A stretch of 51,491 nt of DNA from contig VXQZ01000034.1 in NCBI GenBank assembly GCA_009838735.1, positions 1 to 51,491 of the forward strand, written 5' to 3'. Positions 32,668-41,685 of this stretch are shown one piece after another. The DNA comes from Chloroflexota bacterium (GTDB lineage Bacteria; Chloroflexota; Dehalococcoidia; Bin125). Both the position numbers and the translations under genes were made by a program. The notes under the pieces are model-generated. The model had not been told where the DNA came from. It searched no databases and was given only the letters and a program-made list of their open reading frames with translations. How positions within the stretch are numbered: position 1 is the first letter of the stretch; the number at the start of each line of letters is the position of its first letter.

Positions 32668-33801
32668 CTACTTCAGGCCCCAGACTTTCTGGGCGTTGCC
32701 TCCGACGATCTTCTGGGCGTCTTCGACCGAGTCGGTGGCGTCGAAGACGTCCCAGAGGGATTGCTGGGTGTAGCCGACGGCGCTCTCGGGGTGGGGATAG
32801 TCGGAGCCCCAGAGGACCTTGTCGACCCCGATCAGGTCGAGCTGGCGCAGGCCGCTGGGATCTTCGATGAAGGTGGCGTAGCAGTTCTCGAACCAGTAGT
32901 GGCTGGGCGGCTTGGCCAGCTTGGGCGTCATCTCGCTCTCGAACGAGGCGTAGACCTTGTCGCAATCGAAGAGCGCGCTCGGCACCCAGGAGATGCCGCC
33001 CTCGGTGAAGACGACGCGGATTCCGGGGTTGCGCTCGAAGATGCCGGCGAAGGCGAGCAGCGCGAAGAGCCGGCGGAAGGGCTGGAACGCGACGACGATC
33101 GTGGTGGCCAGGCCGCCCTGACCGCGAGCGTCGAACGTCTCGCCGACATGGAAGCTGAGCGGCAGGCCGGCCTCGCCGATCGCCTTCCACATCGGTTCGA
33201 GGGCGCGGGCGTTGTAGTACACCTTGGCGTGCGGCGGCGGCAGCGAGGGCATCAGGACGCCCTTGAAGCCGAGCGCCTTGATCTTCTGCAGCTCGTCCTC
33301 GGTCCGGTCCGGGTCCCAGTAGTTGAGCAGCGCCAGACCGTGCAGTTTGTCGGGGTACTCGGCGCAGAAGTCGGCCAGCATCTCGTTGTAGGCGTCCATG
33401 CAGGCCTGGATGTAGTCGAAGTCCTTGTTGCGGATCACACCCAGCATGCGCTGGGGGAAGAGGATTTCCTGGTCGACGCCTTCGCGCGAAATCTCTTCGA
33501 CGCGGATGCCGGCGTCCCACATCCCCGAACGGCCTTCGATCATCTCGCTGGGCATGGCCGGGTTGTCGGTCGTCTCGCCGTCGATCTCCATGTGGAAACC
33601 GCGCTCGTTGAAGACGCCGCGCGGGGCGCGGTCTCGGTACTTCGCGGGCATGCGGTCGATGAACTCGCCGGTTTCCAGCCAGTGACTGTCGGCCGAGATC
33701 ACTGTGGTGCCGGCCGGCAGCGGACGGGTGGTCTCGGGCAGTTCGCGCTGGTTCGGCCAGGGCAGTGGGCTCGTGCTGATGCTGCTCAGGGTCGTGGTCA
33801 T
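32668..33801 (-). CDS. amidohydrolase, ACMSD-like
   Basis: A 377-residue amidohydrolase_2 protein (ACMSD / gamma-resorcylate decarboxylase group). The metal motif is D38-S-H40 (ISADSHW), with further ligands expected at the His in LSFHVGE and the Asp in WGSDYPHPES. Members are metal-dependent decarboxylases or hydrolases of aromatic and related acids. SAR202-like genomes carry many paralogues. The substrate is not assignable. A TATCCT box at 33838-33843 on the minus strand could be its -10. Confidence 0.85.
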   Translation of the reverse strand: MTTTLSSISTSPLPWPNQRELPETTRPLPAGTTVISADSHWLETGEFIDRMPAKYRDRAPRGVFNERGFHMEIDGETTDNPAMPSEMIEGRSGMWDAGIRVEEISREGVDQEILFPQRMLGVIRNKDFDYIQACMDAYNEMLADFCAEYPDKLHGLALLNYWDPDRTEDELQKIKALGFKGVLMPSLPPPHAKVYYNARALEPMWKAIGEAGLPLSFHVGETFDARGQGGLATTIVVAFQPFRRLFALLAFAGIFERNPGIRVVFTEGGISWVPSALFDCDKVYASFESEMTPKLAKPPSHYWFENCYATFIEDPSGLRQLDLIGVDKVLWGSDYPHPESAVGYTQQSLWDVFDATDSVEDAQKIVGGNAQKVWGLK

Positions 33802-33938
33802 GTGGCGTCTCTCGGTCTGCGTCGGTCGTTGGCGATCAGGATAGTGCGTGCGGGTTCGAGGATATCGGCAGGATTCCCGCCTGCGCCCAATGTCGACAGC
33901 TTCCAGAGAAGATCCGTGCGGCGACTCCGTCGGGCAAC

Positions 33939-33974
33939 CTCCCTCTCCCGTTGGGAGAGGGCCGGGGTGAGGGT
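33939..33974 (-). repeat. family A palindromic repeat, minus orientation
   Basis: Palindrome ccctctccc-gtt-gggagaggg (33941-33961) followed by the complement of the ccctcaccc lead. It lies 48 bp from an oppositely oriented copy at 34023. Confidence 0.75.
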
Positions 33975-34022
33975 CTGGCCGCCGCCAGCCCTCTGGTCGT
34001 CGTCCCTACTCGGCAGCAGCGC

Positions 34023-34063
34023 GGCCCTCACCCTAACCCTCTCCCTCAGGGAGAGGGGACCGG
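34023..34063 (+). repeat. family A palindromic repeat, plus orientation
   Basis: Nearly identical to 48935-48975, including the trailing gagaggggaccgg. It pairs head to tail with 33939-33974 and could form a large cruciform or transcript hairpin with it. Confidence 0.8.
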
Positions 34064-34112
34064 AAGGGCATCGGTGTGGCGATCGGCTCAAGGGGAGCAT
34101 CTGCATTGGGGG

Positions 34113-34118
34113 TAGCCT
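34113..34118 (+). promoter_or_regulatory. TANNNT -10 box 7 nt from the MFS start
   Basis: TAGCCT, seven bases, then ATG 34126. No ribosome site is seen. This is a leaderless arrangement. Confidence 0.5.
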
Positions 34119-34125
34119 GCGGGCT

Positions 34126-35412
34126 ATGGCTGTTGAGGCGAGGACGTATGAGTCCCGCGGTCTGAGGCGTTGGCGGATTAGCCGGTTCTACTACGGCTGG
34201 TATGTGCTGTTCGGCATGGTTGTGGCGCTGATCGTGGCCGAGGGCGTGACGATTGGCTCGCTGAGCGCATACACCGTGCCGCTCGAGAATCACTTCGGCT
34301 GGTCGCGGGCTCAAGTCTCGATGGGCTTCTCGGTTACGGTCGGGACGATCGGACTGTTTGCGCCGTTCATCGGCCGCTTGATCGATGTCGTGGGGCCCCG
34401 GCGGTTGATGCTGATTGGCGCGCCGCTCTGCGCGGCGGCCTTCGTCCTACTGGCCTTCATGACCCAACTCTGGCAGTGGTACGTCTACCTCGGCATATCG
34501 TCGCTGGCGCTGGGGCTCATCGCGTACATCCCGGCGCAGGCGCTGGCGGTGCGCTGGTTCGACCAGCGCCGAGCGGTCGCGCTGAGCATCATTGGCGCCT
34601 CGGTCTGGATGGGGCAACTGGTGATGCTGCCCCTGGTCCAGATCATCATCTCCAGGCTGGGATGGGAAGACGCGTTCGTCTACTCAGCGATGTTGATCGT
34701 GGGCGCGTACATCGTTGCCTTCATCTTCGTCCGCGATCAGCCGAGGGCGACGGAACACGACGCTCCGATGACCGGGGCTTCCACGAGCTCGCCCGCTACG
34801 CCGATCGCACTGAGCGGATTGACCATCGGCCAGACCATGCGCACCCCCTTGTTCTGGGCGCTGGTGGTTGGCCTCATGCTGCTGTACTTCGTGGTGTTCG
34901 GCTGGCTGTCGCAGGGCGTGCCCTACTACCGATCGGTCGGCTTCTCCGACGCCTGGTCGGCCCAGATTGTCTCGTTGACCGCCGGCGGCGCCGTGATCTG
35001 GCTGCTGACGGCAGGTTCGCAACTGGAGCGGTTCCGCCGGCCCGAGCGGATCGCCGCGGTGGGAGCCCTGTTCGTGTGCGGATCGCTGCTGGTGCTGTAC
35101 GCGACCGGCGGCGACATTCCAGGCGTCAGCATCGCGGTGGTGCTGTACATCGTCGGCTTCGCGGCGACGCCTCCGCTGGAGGCGTTGATGCTGTCCCGCG
35201 CCTTCGGATTGAAGAACTTCGCCACGATTATGGGCACGGCGTTTCTCTTCCAGACGATCGCGATCGTCTTCTCGCCGATCATCGCCGGCAGCATCTATGA
35301 CCGCGACGGCAGTTATGACCTGGTGCTGATCATCTACGCGATCTGCGTGGCGGCGAGTTGCCTGGTGTTCCTGATCGCGAGCCGGCTGCCGCAGCCGTTC
35401 CAGCGAACGTAG
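34126..35412 (+). CDS. MFS transporter, monocarboxylate/OFA-like
   Basis: A 428-residue transporter with 12 predicted hydrophobic segments. The start YYGWYVLFGMVVALIVAEG and the FIGRLIDVVGPRRLMLIG motif A loop resemble the oxalate/formate-antiporter and monocarboxylate transporter group. It would move small organic acids, which suits neighbouring genes for organic-acid metabolism. The open frame extends far upstream across the amidohydrolase gene, but only the part from ATG 34126 is the gene. Confidence 0.85.
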   Translation: MAVEARTYESRGLRRWRISRFYYGWYVLFGMVVALIVAEGVTIGSLSAYTVPLENHFGWSRAQVSMGFSVTVGTIGLFAPFIGRLIDVVGPRRLMLIGAPLCAAAFVLLAFMTQLWQWYVYLGISSLALGLIAYIPAQALAVRWFDQRRAVALSIIGASVWMGQLVMLPLVQIIISRLGWEDAFVYSAMLIVGAYIVAFIFVRDQPRATEHDAPMTGASTSSPATPIALSGLTIGQTMRTPLFWALVVGLMLLYFVVFGWLSQGVPYYRSVGFSDAWSAQIVSLTAGGAVIWLLTAGSQLERFRRPERIAAVGALFVCGSLLVLYATGGDIPGVSIAVVLYIVGFAATPPLEALMLSRAFGLKNFATIMGTAFLFQTIAIVFSPIIAGSIYDRDGSYDLVLIIYAICVAASCLVFLIASRLPQPFQRT

Positions 35413-35417
35413 GGCGG

Positions 35418-35504
35418 TCAGGTGACGAGCAGGATGACCAGGGCGATGACAGCGACAGTGAGGAAGATGGCGTCGGGAAGGATGCTGGAGCGTCGCGAGT
35501 TCAT
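35418..35504 (-). CDS. 28-residue single-span membrane peptide
   Basis: A short reading frame starting with a basic head (MNSRRSSILPDA), then a hydrophobic span (IFLTVAVIALVILLVT) to the stop. The topology (positive N-terminus, one span, no tail) fits small membrane proteins. A TTGACA lies about 20 nt upstream on the minus strand. It lies convergent with the MFS gene, 5 bp from its stop. No homologue is recognised; chance occurrence is possible. Confidence 0.4.
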   Translation of the reverse strand: MNSRRSSILPDAIFLTVAVIALVILLVT

Positions 35505-35629
35505 GTCATTCAACGAATCTGTATGTCAAGTGCGGCTCGGTGATGCGAGATCGAGAGTACGCCGACAGGATCGGCGCTGATCGGCTTCGGTGTAAGGAGT
35601 GTTAGGGGAGCGTCAACAGGGGAAGTGTG

Positions 35630-35707
<78 letters not shown>

Positions 35708-35731
35708 ACCGATTCAGCTTACTACCAGCCC

Positions 35732-36871
35732 TTACCAATTCGTGAAGGAGCCGTCGCGGCGCTTGAGCATCGGCGCGTAGCCAACGCCCGGTTCTGGATA
35801 TCCGGATGCAGCTTCCGCGTCGAATGTGATACCCCAGCCGGGCTGGTCGGTGGGCAGGGCGTGTCCACGCTCGAACGGCGCCTGCTGTGGGAAGACGTCC
35901 TGCAGGTTCGTGCCGGGCTCTTTGGCCATTTCGAGCACTCCGGCGTTGGCGGCGGCAAGCGTCAGGTGCGCGCCGGCCGCCGACGACACAGGTCCGAGCG
36001 GATTGTGGGGGACGATCTGGATGTGATGCGTTTCGGCCCAGCGACCGATCTTGAGCGCTTCAGTGAAGCCGCCGACCAGGCAGAGGTCGATTCTCGCGTA
36101 GTCAATCAGTTCCTCTTCGATCGCCGTCGCGAAGCCCCACTTGGTGAACCACTGCTCACCGGCGGCGAGCGGGACGCTGGTGCGCTCGCGCAGGCGTCGG
36201 TACGACTCAGGGCGCTCGGAGCGCAAGGCGTCTTCGATGAAGTAGGGGTTCACGTCTTCGACCGCGCGACAGTAGCGAAGCGCGTCGGGCAGGTCGATGC
36301 GGGTGTGGACATCGACGCAGAGTTCGAGCTCGGGTCCGAAGTGCGATCGGACCGCCTCAATGGCGCGGACGGACTTGCGCACCGCGTCGGACGGGTCGAA
36401 GGCTTCGCTGGTCGTCCCGCTGAAGCCCCAGCGGGCAAACCGCCAACCGTCGGCGACTGTGCGCTCGATGTCGTCGATGAGCTGGGCCGGGTCGTCCTCG
36501 CCCTCGTTGTGCGGATAGCAATGAATGCGGTTGCGGACGAGTCCACCAATCAGGTTGTAGACCGGCTGGCCGAGGAGCTTGCCCTTGAGATCCCAGAGTG
36601 CGAGGTCGATCGCGGAGATGGCGGCGCAATTGATCCGGTCGGCGGGGAAGAACGAGGCGCGGGCCATCAGTTGCCAGAGATGCTCGGTGCGCATCGGATC
36701 TTCGCCGACGACCAATTCGGAGAACCGCTCGATGGCGGCGGCGATCGGCTTCTCTTGCCAGCTCAAGCCTGACTCGCCAACGCCGAAGGTTCCGTCGTCG
36801 GCGGTGACAGTGACGAACAGATGGGGTCGCCAGGACATGATCGGGTAGACGTCGATGCTGGCGATCTTCAC
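35732..36871 (-). CDS. enolase-superfamily acid-sugar dehydratase (galactonate dehydratase-like)
   Basis: A 379-residue mandelate racemase/muconate lactonizing family protein. Metal ligands are D187, E213 and E239. The acid/base residues are H189 (VDVHTR) and H289 (IVPHNPLGP). The KxK motif of the racemase group is absent (RFARWGF). This pattern matches galactonate dehydratase-type enzymes, which remove water from aldonic acids. The exact sugar acid is unknown. I start it at GTG 36871, which has GGGAG upstream; the longer GTG 36892 start would use bases of a palindromic repeat. Confidence 0.85.
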   Translation of the reverse strand: MKIASIDVYPIMSWRPHLFVTVTADDGTFGVGESGLSWQEKPIAAAIERFSELVVGEDPMRTEHLWQLMARASFFPADRINCAAISAIDLALWDLKGKLLGQPVYNLIGGLVRNRIHCYPHNEGEDDPAQLIDDIERTVADGWRFARWGFSGTTSEAFDPSDAVRKSVRAIEAVRSHFGPELELCVDVHTRIDLPDALRYCRAVEDVNPYFIEDALRSERPESYRRLRERTSVPLAAGEQWFTKWGFATAIEEELIDYARIDLCLVGGFTEALKIGRWAETHHIQIVPHNPLGPVSSAAGAHLTLAAANAGVLEMAKEPGTNLQDVFPQQAPFERGHALPTDQPGWGITFDAEAASGYPEPGVGYAPMLKRRDGSFTNW

Positions 36872-36888
36872 GGGCTGCTCCCACTTCG

Positions 36889-36977
36889 TCACTCCAGCGA
36901 ATGCTGGAATCTTGAACCATTCTGGCCGCGTCCGCCGGGAAGCAGCCGAGATTCCCGCCGGCGCGGGAATGTCGGAA
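36889..36977 (+). repeat. two adjacent palindromes (actccagc and attcccgc types)
   Basis: The first hairpin has arms actccagc and gctggaat with loop gaat (36891-36910, one mismatch). The second has arms attcccgc and gcgggaat with loop cggc (36951-36970). Paired elements of this kind are common intergenic repeats. A degenerate half of the second type is at 33871-33888. Confidence 0.75.
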
Positions 36978-36997
36978 CCGAGGTGGGCTTCGTCGCT

Positions 36998-37222
36998 CTA
37001 GCGGCGATCCTCGCGGCCGTCGTAGATGGGTTCGTTGAGGTAAACGTCGCCGTTGCGGATTTTGAGATTGAACAGACATTTGGGATCGGTGCAGACCCAG
37101 GCCTTGAAGTGCACCGCTGCTCCCTGGCCGCCGAAGTCGGAGAGCGGAACCAGGACGCCCTGTTCGCATTGCGCACACCGAGGAAATCCGCCTTGAATCA
37201 CATCCAGAGCATCGCTCGCCAT
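36998..37222 (-). CDS. small four-Cys zinc-ribbon-like protein
   Basis: A 74-residue protein with two Cys pairs, PRCAQCEQG and VCTDPKCLFN, about 26 residues apart. That spacing suits one zinc ribbon or treble clef. The C-terminus LKIRNGDVYLNEPIYDG is distinctive. ATG 37222 has GGGAG upstream. No function is known to me. Possibly a metal-stabilised binding protein. Confidence 0.65.
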   Translation of the reverse strand: MASDALDVIQGGFPRCAQCEQGVLVPLSDFGGQGAAVHFKAWVCTDPKCLFNLKIRNGDVYLNEPIYDGREDRR

Positions 37223-37361
37223 CGCCCCGCAACTCCCTTGGGCCACGCCCGCTCGCCGGCATCCACAGCACAGTCCCGCTCAGCAGCGGCCCACGATGTC
37301 CAGTTCGTATGTTAGCGGCCTCACACTGGCATTCGCCAACAAGTCGGTCGCGCTCGGCCGA

Positions 37362-39008
37362 TCAGTCGGCCGCGTGCAGGTCCTCGACTCGCCATTGCTC
37401 ACGGTGGAGGAGGTAGTACTCGTACGCGTCGGCGAGGGCGAGCCACGACGCTTCAATCACGTCGGGTGAGGCGCCGACGGTCGCCCAGGTGCGTTTGCCG
37501 TCGGTCGACTCAATCAATGCCCTGGTCTGGGCTTCGGTGCCGGAGTCGGCGTCAATGATGCGCACCTTGTAGTCGAGCAGTGACACTGCCTTGAGTTCGG
37601 GGTAGGCCAGTTCCAGTCCCTTGCGGGCCGCCCGATCGAGCGCGTTGACCGGTCCGTTGCCATCGGCGGTGGTGTGGAAGAGTTCGTCATCGACGCGGAT
37701 CTTGGTCGTCGCCTCGGCCATCATCAGCGACTCGTCGCCGCCGCCGTTGGCGGATCGAGCCGGACCGGGCCGGCGGCGCTCGATGACGAGGAAGTCGTCC
37801 AGTTCGAACGGCGCCAGATAGTCGGGTCGCGAGCGCAGCGCGAGCAGCTCGAACGAGGCGTCGGCCGCCTCGTACTGGAAGCCGCGCGACTCCATCTGCT
37901 TGACTCGCCCGAGCAGTTCGGTCGTTTCCTCCGGAGTGAGCGGGAGATCGTGACCGCGTTCCTCGAGCTTGAACTGGATGTTGCGCCGCCCCGAGAGTTC
38001 CGAAACCAGCACACGGCGGTCGTTGCCGACGTCGGCGGGCTCGATGTGTTGATAGTGGGCGGGGTCTTTGACCACGGCAGCGACGTGATAGCCGGCTTTG
38101 TGAGCGAAGGCAGACGCGCCGACGTACGGAGACAGACCATTGAGCGGCAGGTTGGCAAGTTCGGCAATGAAGCGTGAGGCTGTGGTGATCTCCTGGAGCT
38201 GATGGTCGTCGACGACGCGGAGTCCCATCTTGAGCTGCAGATTGGGGATGATCGAGGAGAGGTTGGCGTTGCCGCAACGCTCGCCGTAGCCGTTGAGGCA
38301 GCCCTGGACCTGGGTGACGCCGGCCTGAACGGCGGCGAGGGAGTTGGCAACTGCGAGGTCGCAGTCGTTATGGGTGTGAATGCCGAGGTTGGCCTCGGGT
38401 AGTACGTCCCGAACCGCCTTGATTGCGCTGCTCACCTCGTCCGTCATCGCGCCGCCATTGGTATCGCAAAGGATGAGATACTTCGCGCCCGATCGGTAAG
38501 CGGTGCTGACCACGTTGAGGGTGTAATCCGGATCCTGCTTGAAGCCGTCAAAGAAGTGCTCGGCATCGAAGTGGACTTCGCGCCCGATCGAGGCCATGTA
38601 CTCGACCGATTCGCGCACCATGGAGAGGTTCTCCTCTCGCGACGTGTTGAGCACCGTCTTGACCTGGGACGCGATCGCTTTGCCGACAAAGGTGACCACC
38701 GGCGTCTCAGCCTCGCGCAAGGCGACGATGTTGAAATCGGTCTCGACATCGGAGCCAGGCTTGCGCGTGCCGCCGAAGGCGACCAGCCTGGCACGCTCCA
38801 GGGGCTGCGCTTTCATCCGCTCGAAGAACTGCTTGTCCTTCTCGTTGGAGCCGGGGAACCCCCCCTCGACGTAGTGCATCCCGATCGAATCCAGACGCCG
38901 CGCGACCGTGATCTTGTCCTGCAGCGAGAAGGCAATGCCCTCCATTTGCGATCCGTCGCGGAGCAAGGTGTCGTAGAGAGCGATCGGAGAGTCGGTGAAG
39001 GTGGACAT
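37362..39008 (-). CDS. cimA: citramalate synthase
   Basis: A 548-residue HMGL-like enzyme of the alpha-isopropylmalate synthase family with a C-terminal regulatory LeuA dimer domain. It condenses pyruvate and acetyl-CoA to (R)-citramalate, the threonine-independent entry to isoleucine. Motifs are LYDTLLRDGSQ (metal and substrate), HTHNDCDLAVANSL, and NGYGERCGNANL. The YVEGGFPGSNEKD segment is typical of the CimA group rather than LeuA. The C-terminal domain (about 420-530) probably mediates feedback by isoleucine. A TAACCT box is 6 nt upstream of the start. Confidence 0.9.
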   Translation of the reverse strand: MSTFTDSPIALYDTLLRDGSQMEGIAFSLQDKITVARRLDSIGMHYVEGGFPGSNEKDKQFFERMKAQPLERARLVAFGGTRKPGSDVETDFNIVALREAETPVVTFVGKAIASQVKTVLNTSREENLSMVRESVEYMASIGREVHFDAEHFFDGFKQDPDYTLNVVSTAYRSGAKYLILCDTNGGAMTDEVSSAIKAVRDVLPEANLGIHTHNDCDLAVANSLAAVQAGVTQVQGCLNGYGERCGNANLSSIIPNLQLKMGLRVVDDHQLQEITTASRFIAELANLPLNGLSPYVGASAFAHKAGYHVAAVVKDPAHYQHIEPADVGNDRRVLVSELSGRRNIQFKLEERGHDLPLTPEETTELLGRVKQMESRGFQYEAADASFELLALRSRPDYLAPFELDDFLVIERRRPGPARSANGGGDESLMMAEATTKIRVDDELFHTTADGNGPVNALDRAARKGLELAYPELKAVSLLDYKVRIIDADSGTEAQTRALIESTDGKRTWATVGASPDVIEASWLALADAYEYYLLHREQWRVEDLHAAD

Positions 39009-39014
39009 GAAATG

Positions 39015-39020
39015 AGGTTA
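39015..39020 (-). promoter_or_regulatory. TANNNT -10 box 6 nt from the cimA start
   Basis: On the minus strand TAACCT is followed by catttc and ATG 39008. No Shine-Dalgarno site is seen. The cimA mRNA is probably leaderless even though upstream genes run in the same direction. Confidence 0.5.
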
Positions 39021-39038
39021 CAACTGATCATTCACGGA

Positions 39039-40208
39039 TCAATGACGGAACAGCCGCTGGCCTGTTAGCGCCATGACGATGCCGTACTGGTTGCAGGCGT
39101 CGGTCGTGTCCGCGTCGGCGATTGATCCACCCGGCTGCAGGATGTGAGTGACTGCCGAGGCCTGGGCGCGGTCGACGTTGTCGCGAAAGGGCATGAACGC
39201 GTCGTGACTGAGAACGGTCTGGAATTGTCCAATCCAGTCGCGGCGTTCATCTGCGGATAGCGGGCCGGACCAGTTGACGATCTGAGACTGGAGCCGTTCA
39301 CGCTCGGGCTCGGAGAGTTCGTTCCAGGCGATGTACTGCTCGCGACCGGCGAAGCGGTCGGGCCTCTTGAGCGACGAGTCAAACTCCAGGCTGAGCACGC
39401 GGTCGTGCTGTTGCAGGATCCAACGGTCGGCCTTGCCGCAAGCAAGACGTGAGCAGTGAATTCGCGACTGCTGTCCCGCACCCAGGCCGATCACCTGCCC
39501 GTCGGCAGCGAGGCAGACCGAATTGGATTGCGTGTAGCGCAGCGCAATGGTGGCGATCATCAGATCACGGCAGACATCGGCGGGGAAGTCCGTCAGTTCG
39601 GTCACGGGATTGCCGAAGATAGAGCTATCAATGAGCTTGCGGTCCAGCGGCTGCTCGAGCCGGATGCCGAAGTGATCACGAGACTCAACCGGCGGCGTGT
39701 CTGCATCGAGATCGGCCTGGAGGATCAGATAGCGTCCGCCCTTCTTACGTTGCAGGATCTCGAGCGCTGCCGGCTCATAGCCAGGCGCGATGATGCCGTC
39801 GGAGACCTCACGCCGGAGGAAGCGAGCCAGCGACTCATCGACCACGTCGGAAACGGCGGCGAAATCGCCATATGCGCTGACCAGGTCTCCGCCTCGGGCC
39901 CGAACGTATGCGGAGGCGACGGGCGACAGTTCCAGGTTCTGTACTTCATACGCGCCAGCCAGCCGATCACCGATTGGCAGTCCGATCGCCGCGCCGGCAG
40001 GCGAGACATGCTTGAATGACGCGGCGGCGGGCAGATCGAGTGCGTCGCGCAGCTCAAGTACGAGATTCCACGAACTCAGGGCGTCGAGCAGGTTGATATA
40101 TCCCGGCTGGCCGTTGAGAACTTCGAACGGCCACTCGGTGATGGCTGCCGCCGTTGCCGGGGCCTGATGCGGGTTGATGCCGTAGCGCAGCGGGATCGGA
40201 TCGGACAT
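39039..40208 (-). CDS. purH: stand-alone AICAR transformylase (PurH without IMP cyclohydrolase domain)
   Basis: A 389-residue protein equal to the C-terminal AICARFT part of PurH. It transfers formyl from 10-formyl-THF to AICAR, giving FAICAR. The catalytic Lys-His pair is K66-H67 in SFKHVSPAGAA, which corresponds to K266-H267 of human ATIC, so about 200 N-terminal residues (the MGS/cyclohydrolase domain) are absent. The start MSDPIPLRYGINPHQAPA aligns with the domain boundary. This is a natural short form, not a truncation. The missing step is supplied by the PurO-family gene at 8185. Confidence 0.9.
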   Translation of the reverse strand: MSDPIPLRYGINPHQAPATAAAITEWPFEVLNGQPGYINLLDALSSWNLVLELRDALDLPAAASFKHVSPAGAAIGLPIGDRLAGAYEVQNLELSPVASAYVRARGGDLVSAYGDFAAVSDVVDESLARFLRREVSDGIIAPGYEPAALEILQRKKGGRYLILQADLDADTPPVESRDHFGIRLEQPLDRKLIDSSIFGNPVTELTDFPADVCRDLMIATIALRYTQSNSVCLAADGQVIGLGAGQQSRIHCSRLACGKADRWILQQHDRVLSLEFDSSLKRPDRFAGREQYIAWNELSEPERERLQSQIVNWSGPLSADERRDWIGQFQTVLSHDAFMPFRDNVDRAQASAVTHILQPGGSIADADTTDACNQYGIVMALTGQRLFRH

Positions 40209-40227
40209 GGTTGTCGGTCGACTCGGT

Positions 40228-41109
40228 TCAGCCCACCAGGTCCTGCAGGGCCGAATCGATATCGGTGAAGCGGAAGCGATAGCCCAGATCGAGTGTGCGT
40301 GTGGGTAGGATCCGCTGGGATGCGAGCAAGACGCTGGCGCCCTCCCCGAGCATCAGCTTCAGCGCGACCGGCGGCACCGGCATCAGCGCCGGACGCCGAA
40401 CGGCGCGTCCCAGGGCGCTTGAGAACTGGTTGTTGCGAACCGGATTGGGGGCCGTCAGGTTGATCGCACCTTCGACGTAGTTCTCTTCCAGGGCATACAG
40501 CAATCCGCCGACGACATCGTCGATGTGCACCCAGCTCCACCAGGCGCGACCGAGCCCAATCGGTCCACCGAGTCCCAGCTTGAACGGCATTAGCAGGCGC
40601 GGCAACGCGCCGCCGTCGGTCGACATGATGATGCCAATCCGGGCAGCAACCGTTCGCACGCCCGAGGCCTTCGCCTCTGCTTCCCAATCGACGCAGAGTT
40701 GGGCCAGGAAATCATTGCCGGGTGGTGCCGATTCGGTCGATTCCCGTTCAACGATGTTGCCGTAGTAGCCGATCGCAGAGGCGCTGATCAGGACGCCCGG
40801 CTTCTCGCCGGCTTCCTGAATCGCCTGCACCACCTGGCGGGTGGTGTCGATCCGGCTGTCGCGCAACGCCGACTTGCGAGCGCTGGTCCAACGCTGGTCC
40901 ACGATTCCCTCGCCGGCCAGATTGACCACGCCGGCGGCGCCGGAGACGGCGTCGGCGAGTCCGTCCCAGCCGGTCCAGTTGACTCCGGACAACGCCAGGT
41001 GAGCACGCGGATTGCGGGACACCGCGGTGACGCTGACACCTCGCTGCCGAAGCTGGGCGATGAGAGCAGTCCCGACGAGACCGCTTGCGCCGGTGATGAC
41101 TACATGCAT
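40228..41109 (-). CDS. TIGR01777-family SDR epimerase-like protein
   Basis: A 293-residue extended SDR of the TIGR01777 (YfcH) family. The NAD(P)-binding motif is GASGLVG (7-13), followed by VNLAGEGIVDQRW and SASAIGYYG (the Ser and Tyr catalytic region), then SWVHIDDV. The biochemical role of this family is unknown; in some bacteria it is linked to cell division or envelope. It lies 19 nt before the AICAR transformylase gene. Confidence 0.88.
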   Translation of the reverse strand: MHVVITGASGLVGTALIAQLRQRGVSVTAVSRNPRAHLALSGVNWTGWDGLADAVSGAAGVVNLAGEGIVDQRWTSARKSALRDSRIDTTRQVVQAIQEAGEKPGVLISASAIGYYGNIVERESTESAPPGNDFLAQLCVDWEAEAKASGVRTVAARIGIIMSTDGGALPRLLMPFKLGLGGPIGLGRAWWSWVHIDDVVGGLLYALEENYVEGAINLTAPNPVRNNQFSSALGRAVRRPALMPVPPVALKLMLGEGASVLLASQRILPTRTLDLGYRFRFTDIDSALQDLVG

Positions 41110-41148
41110 GTACTGGCTCCCGTCATCGCTTCCAGAGCGCTGCCGCCG

Positions 41149-41685
41149 CTAGCCGCCCATGTTGGGCCGGACCGGATCGAGTCCGTGCATCCCGCGGATC
41201 AGGTTGATCTCACCGCGATGACCGTTGAGGTGGGTGCAGAGATGCAGCGTGATCGATTGACCGAGGGTCTCGGTGGCTTCGCCCAGCTTCACTTCGCGCG
41301 AGAGATCATTGTCGCTGAGCGAGTCGAGGAAGGCGTGCGTCGACTCGTTGACCGCGTCCTGATAAGCCCAGAACGCGTCCATGTCGCCGATCGCGACGGC
41401 TGAGGCCTCTTCAGTCGACTGTCCGGTGCCGAAGCCGCGCTCGGGCAGCCCGGTCTTCTCGGCCCAGTTGCCCTCGCGCCAGAGTTCCTGCTTGCCCTGC
41501 CAGGCGCCCTGGACCAGCAGGTCTTCGACGCGGGCCGCATGCCAGAGCACCCAGGCGACCGAGTGCGATTCGCCGTCGGGGACGAAGTGCAACTGCTCCG
41601 GCGTTTGTCCGCTGCGGGCGTCGCGGAAACCGCCATGAATGAAGCTGAGCATGTCTTTGATGTAGCCAACGGCGGAGCTGCTCAT
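41149..41685 (-). CDS. DinB-family metal-binding protein
   Basis: A 178-residue four-helix DinB-like protein. The metal-binding His triad is H49 (LWHAARVED) with H152 and H156 (CTHLNGHRGE). The family includes bacillithiol or mycothiol S-transferases and stress proteins; the exact thiol or substrate is not readable. Its start overlaps the upstream gene by 4 nt. Confidence 0.85.
   Translation of the reverse strand: MSSSAVGYIKDMLSFIHGGFRDARSGQTPEQLHFVPDGESHSVAWVLWHAARVEDLLVQGAWQGKQELWREGNWAEKTGLPERGFGTGQSTEEASAVAIGDMDAFWAYQDAVNESTHAFLDSLSDNDLSREVKLGEATETLGQSITLHLCTHLNGHRGEINLIRGMHGLDPVRPNMGG

Larger units (their letters stand above)
33802..34125. other. divergent intergenic region with two facing repeats
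   Basis: Between the amidohydrolase and MFS genes. It holds a partial palindrome ggattcccgcctgcgccc (33871-33888), family A repeats at 33939-33974 (minus) and 34023-34063 (plus), and the MFS promoter box at 34113. No coding region is seen. Confidence 0.6.

Noticed and set aside
32761-34125. Long upstream part of the MFS open frame
   Set aside because: It runs antisense through the amidohydrolase gene and two repeats. The transporter begins at ATG 34126 behind a TAGCCT box.
39039-40208. Truncated purH pseudogene
   Set aside because: The protein begins exactly at the AICARFT domain border, keeps the catalytic Lys-His and has a PurO-family partner, so it is a natural short form.
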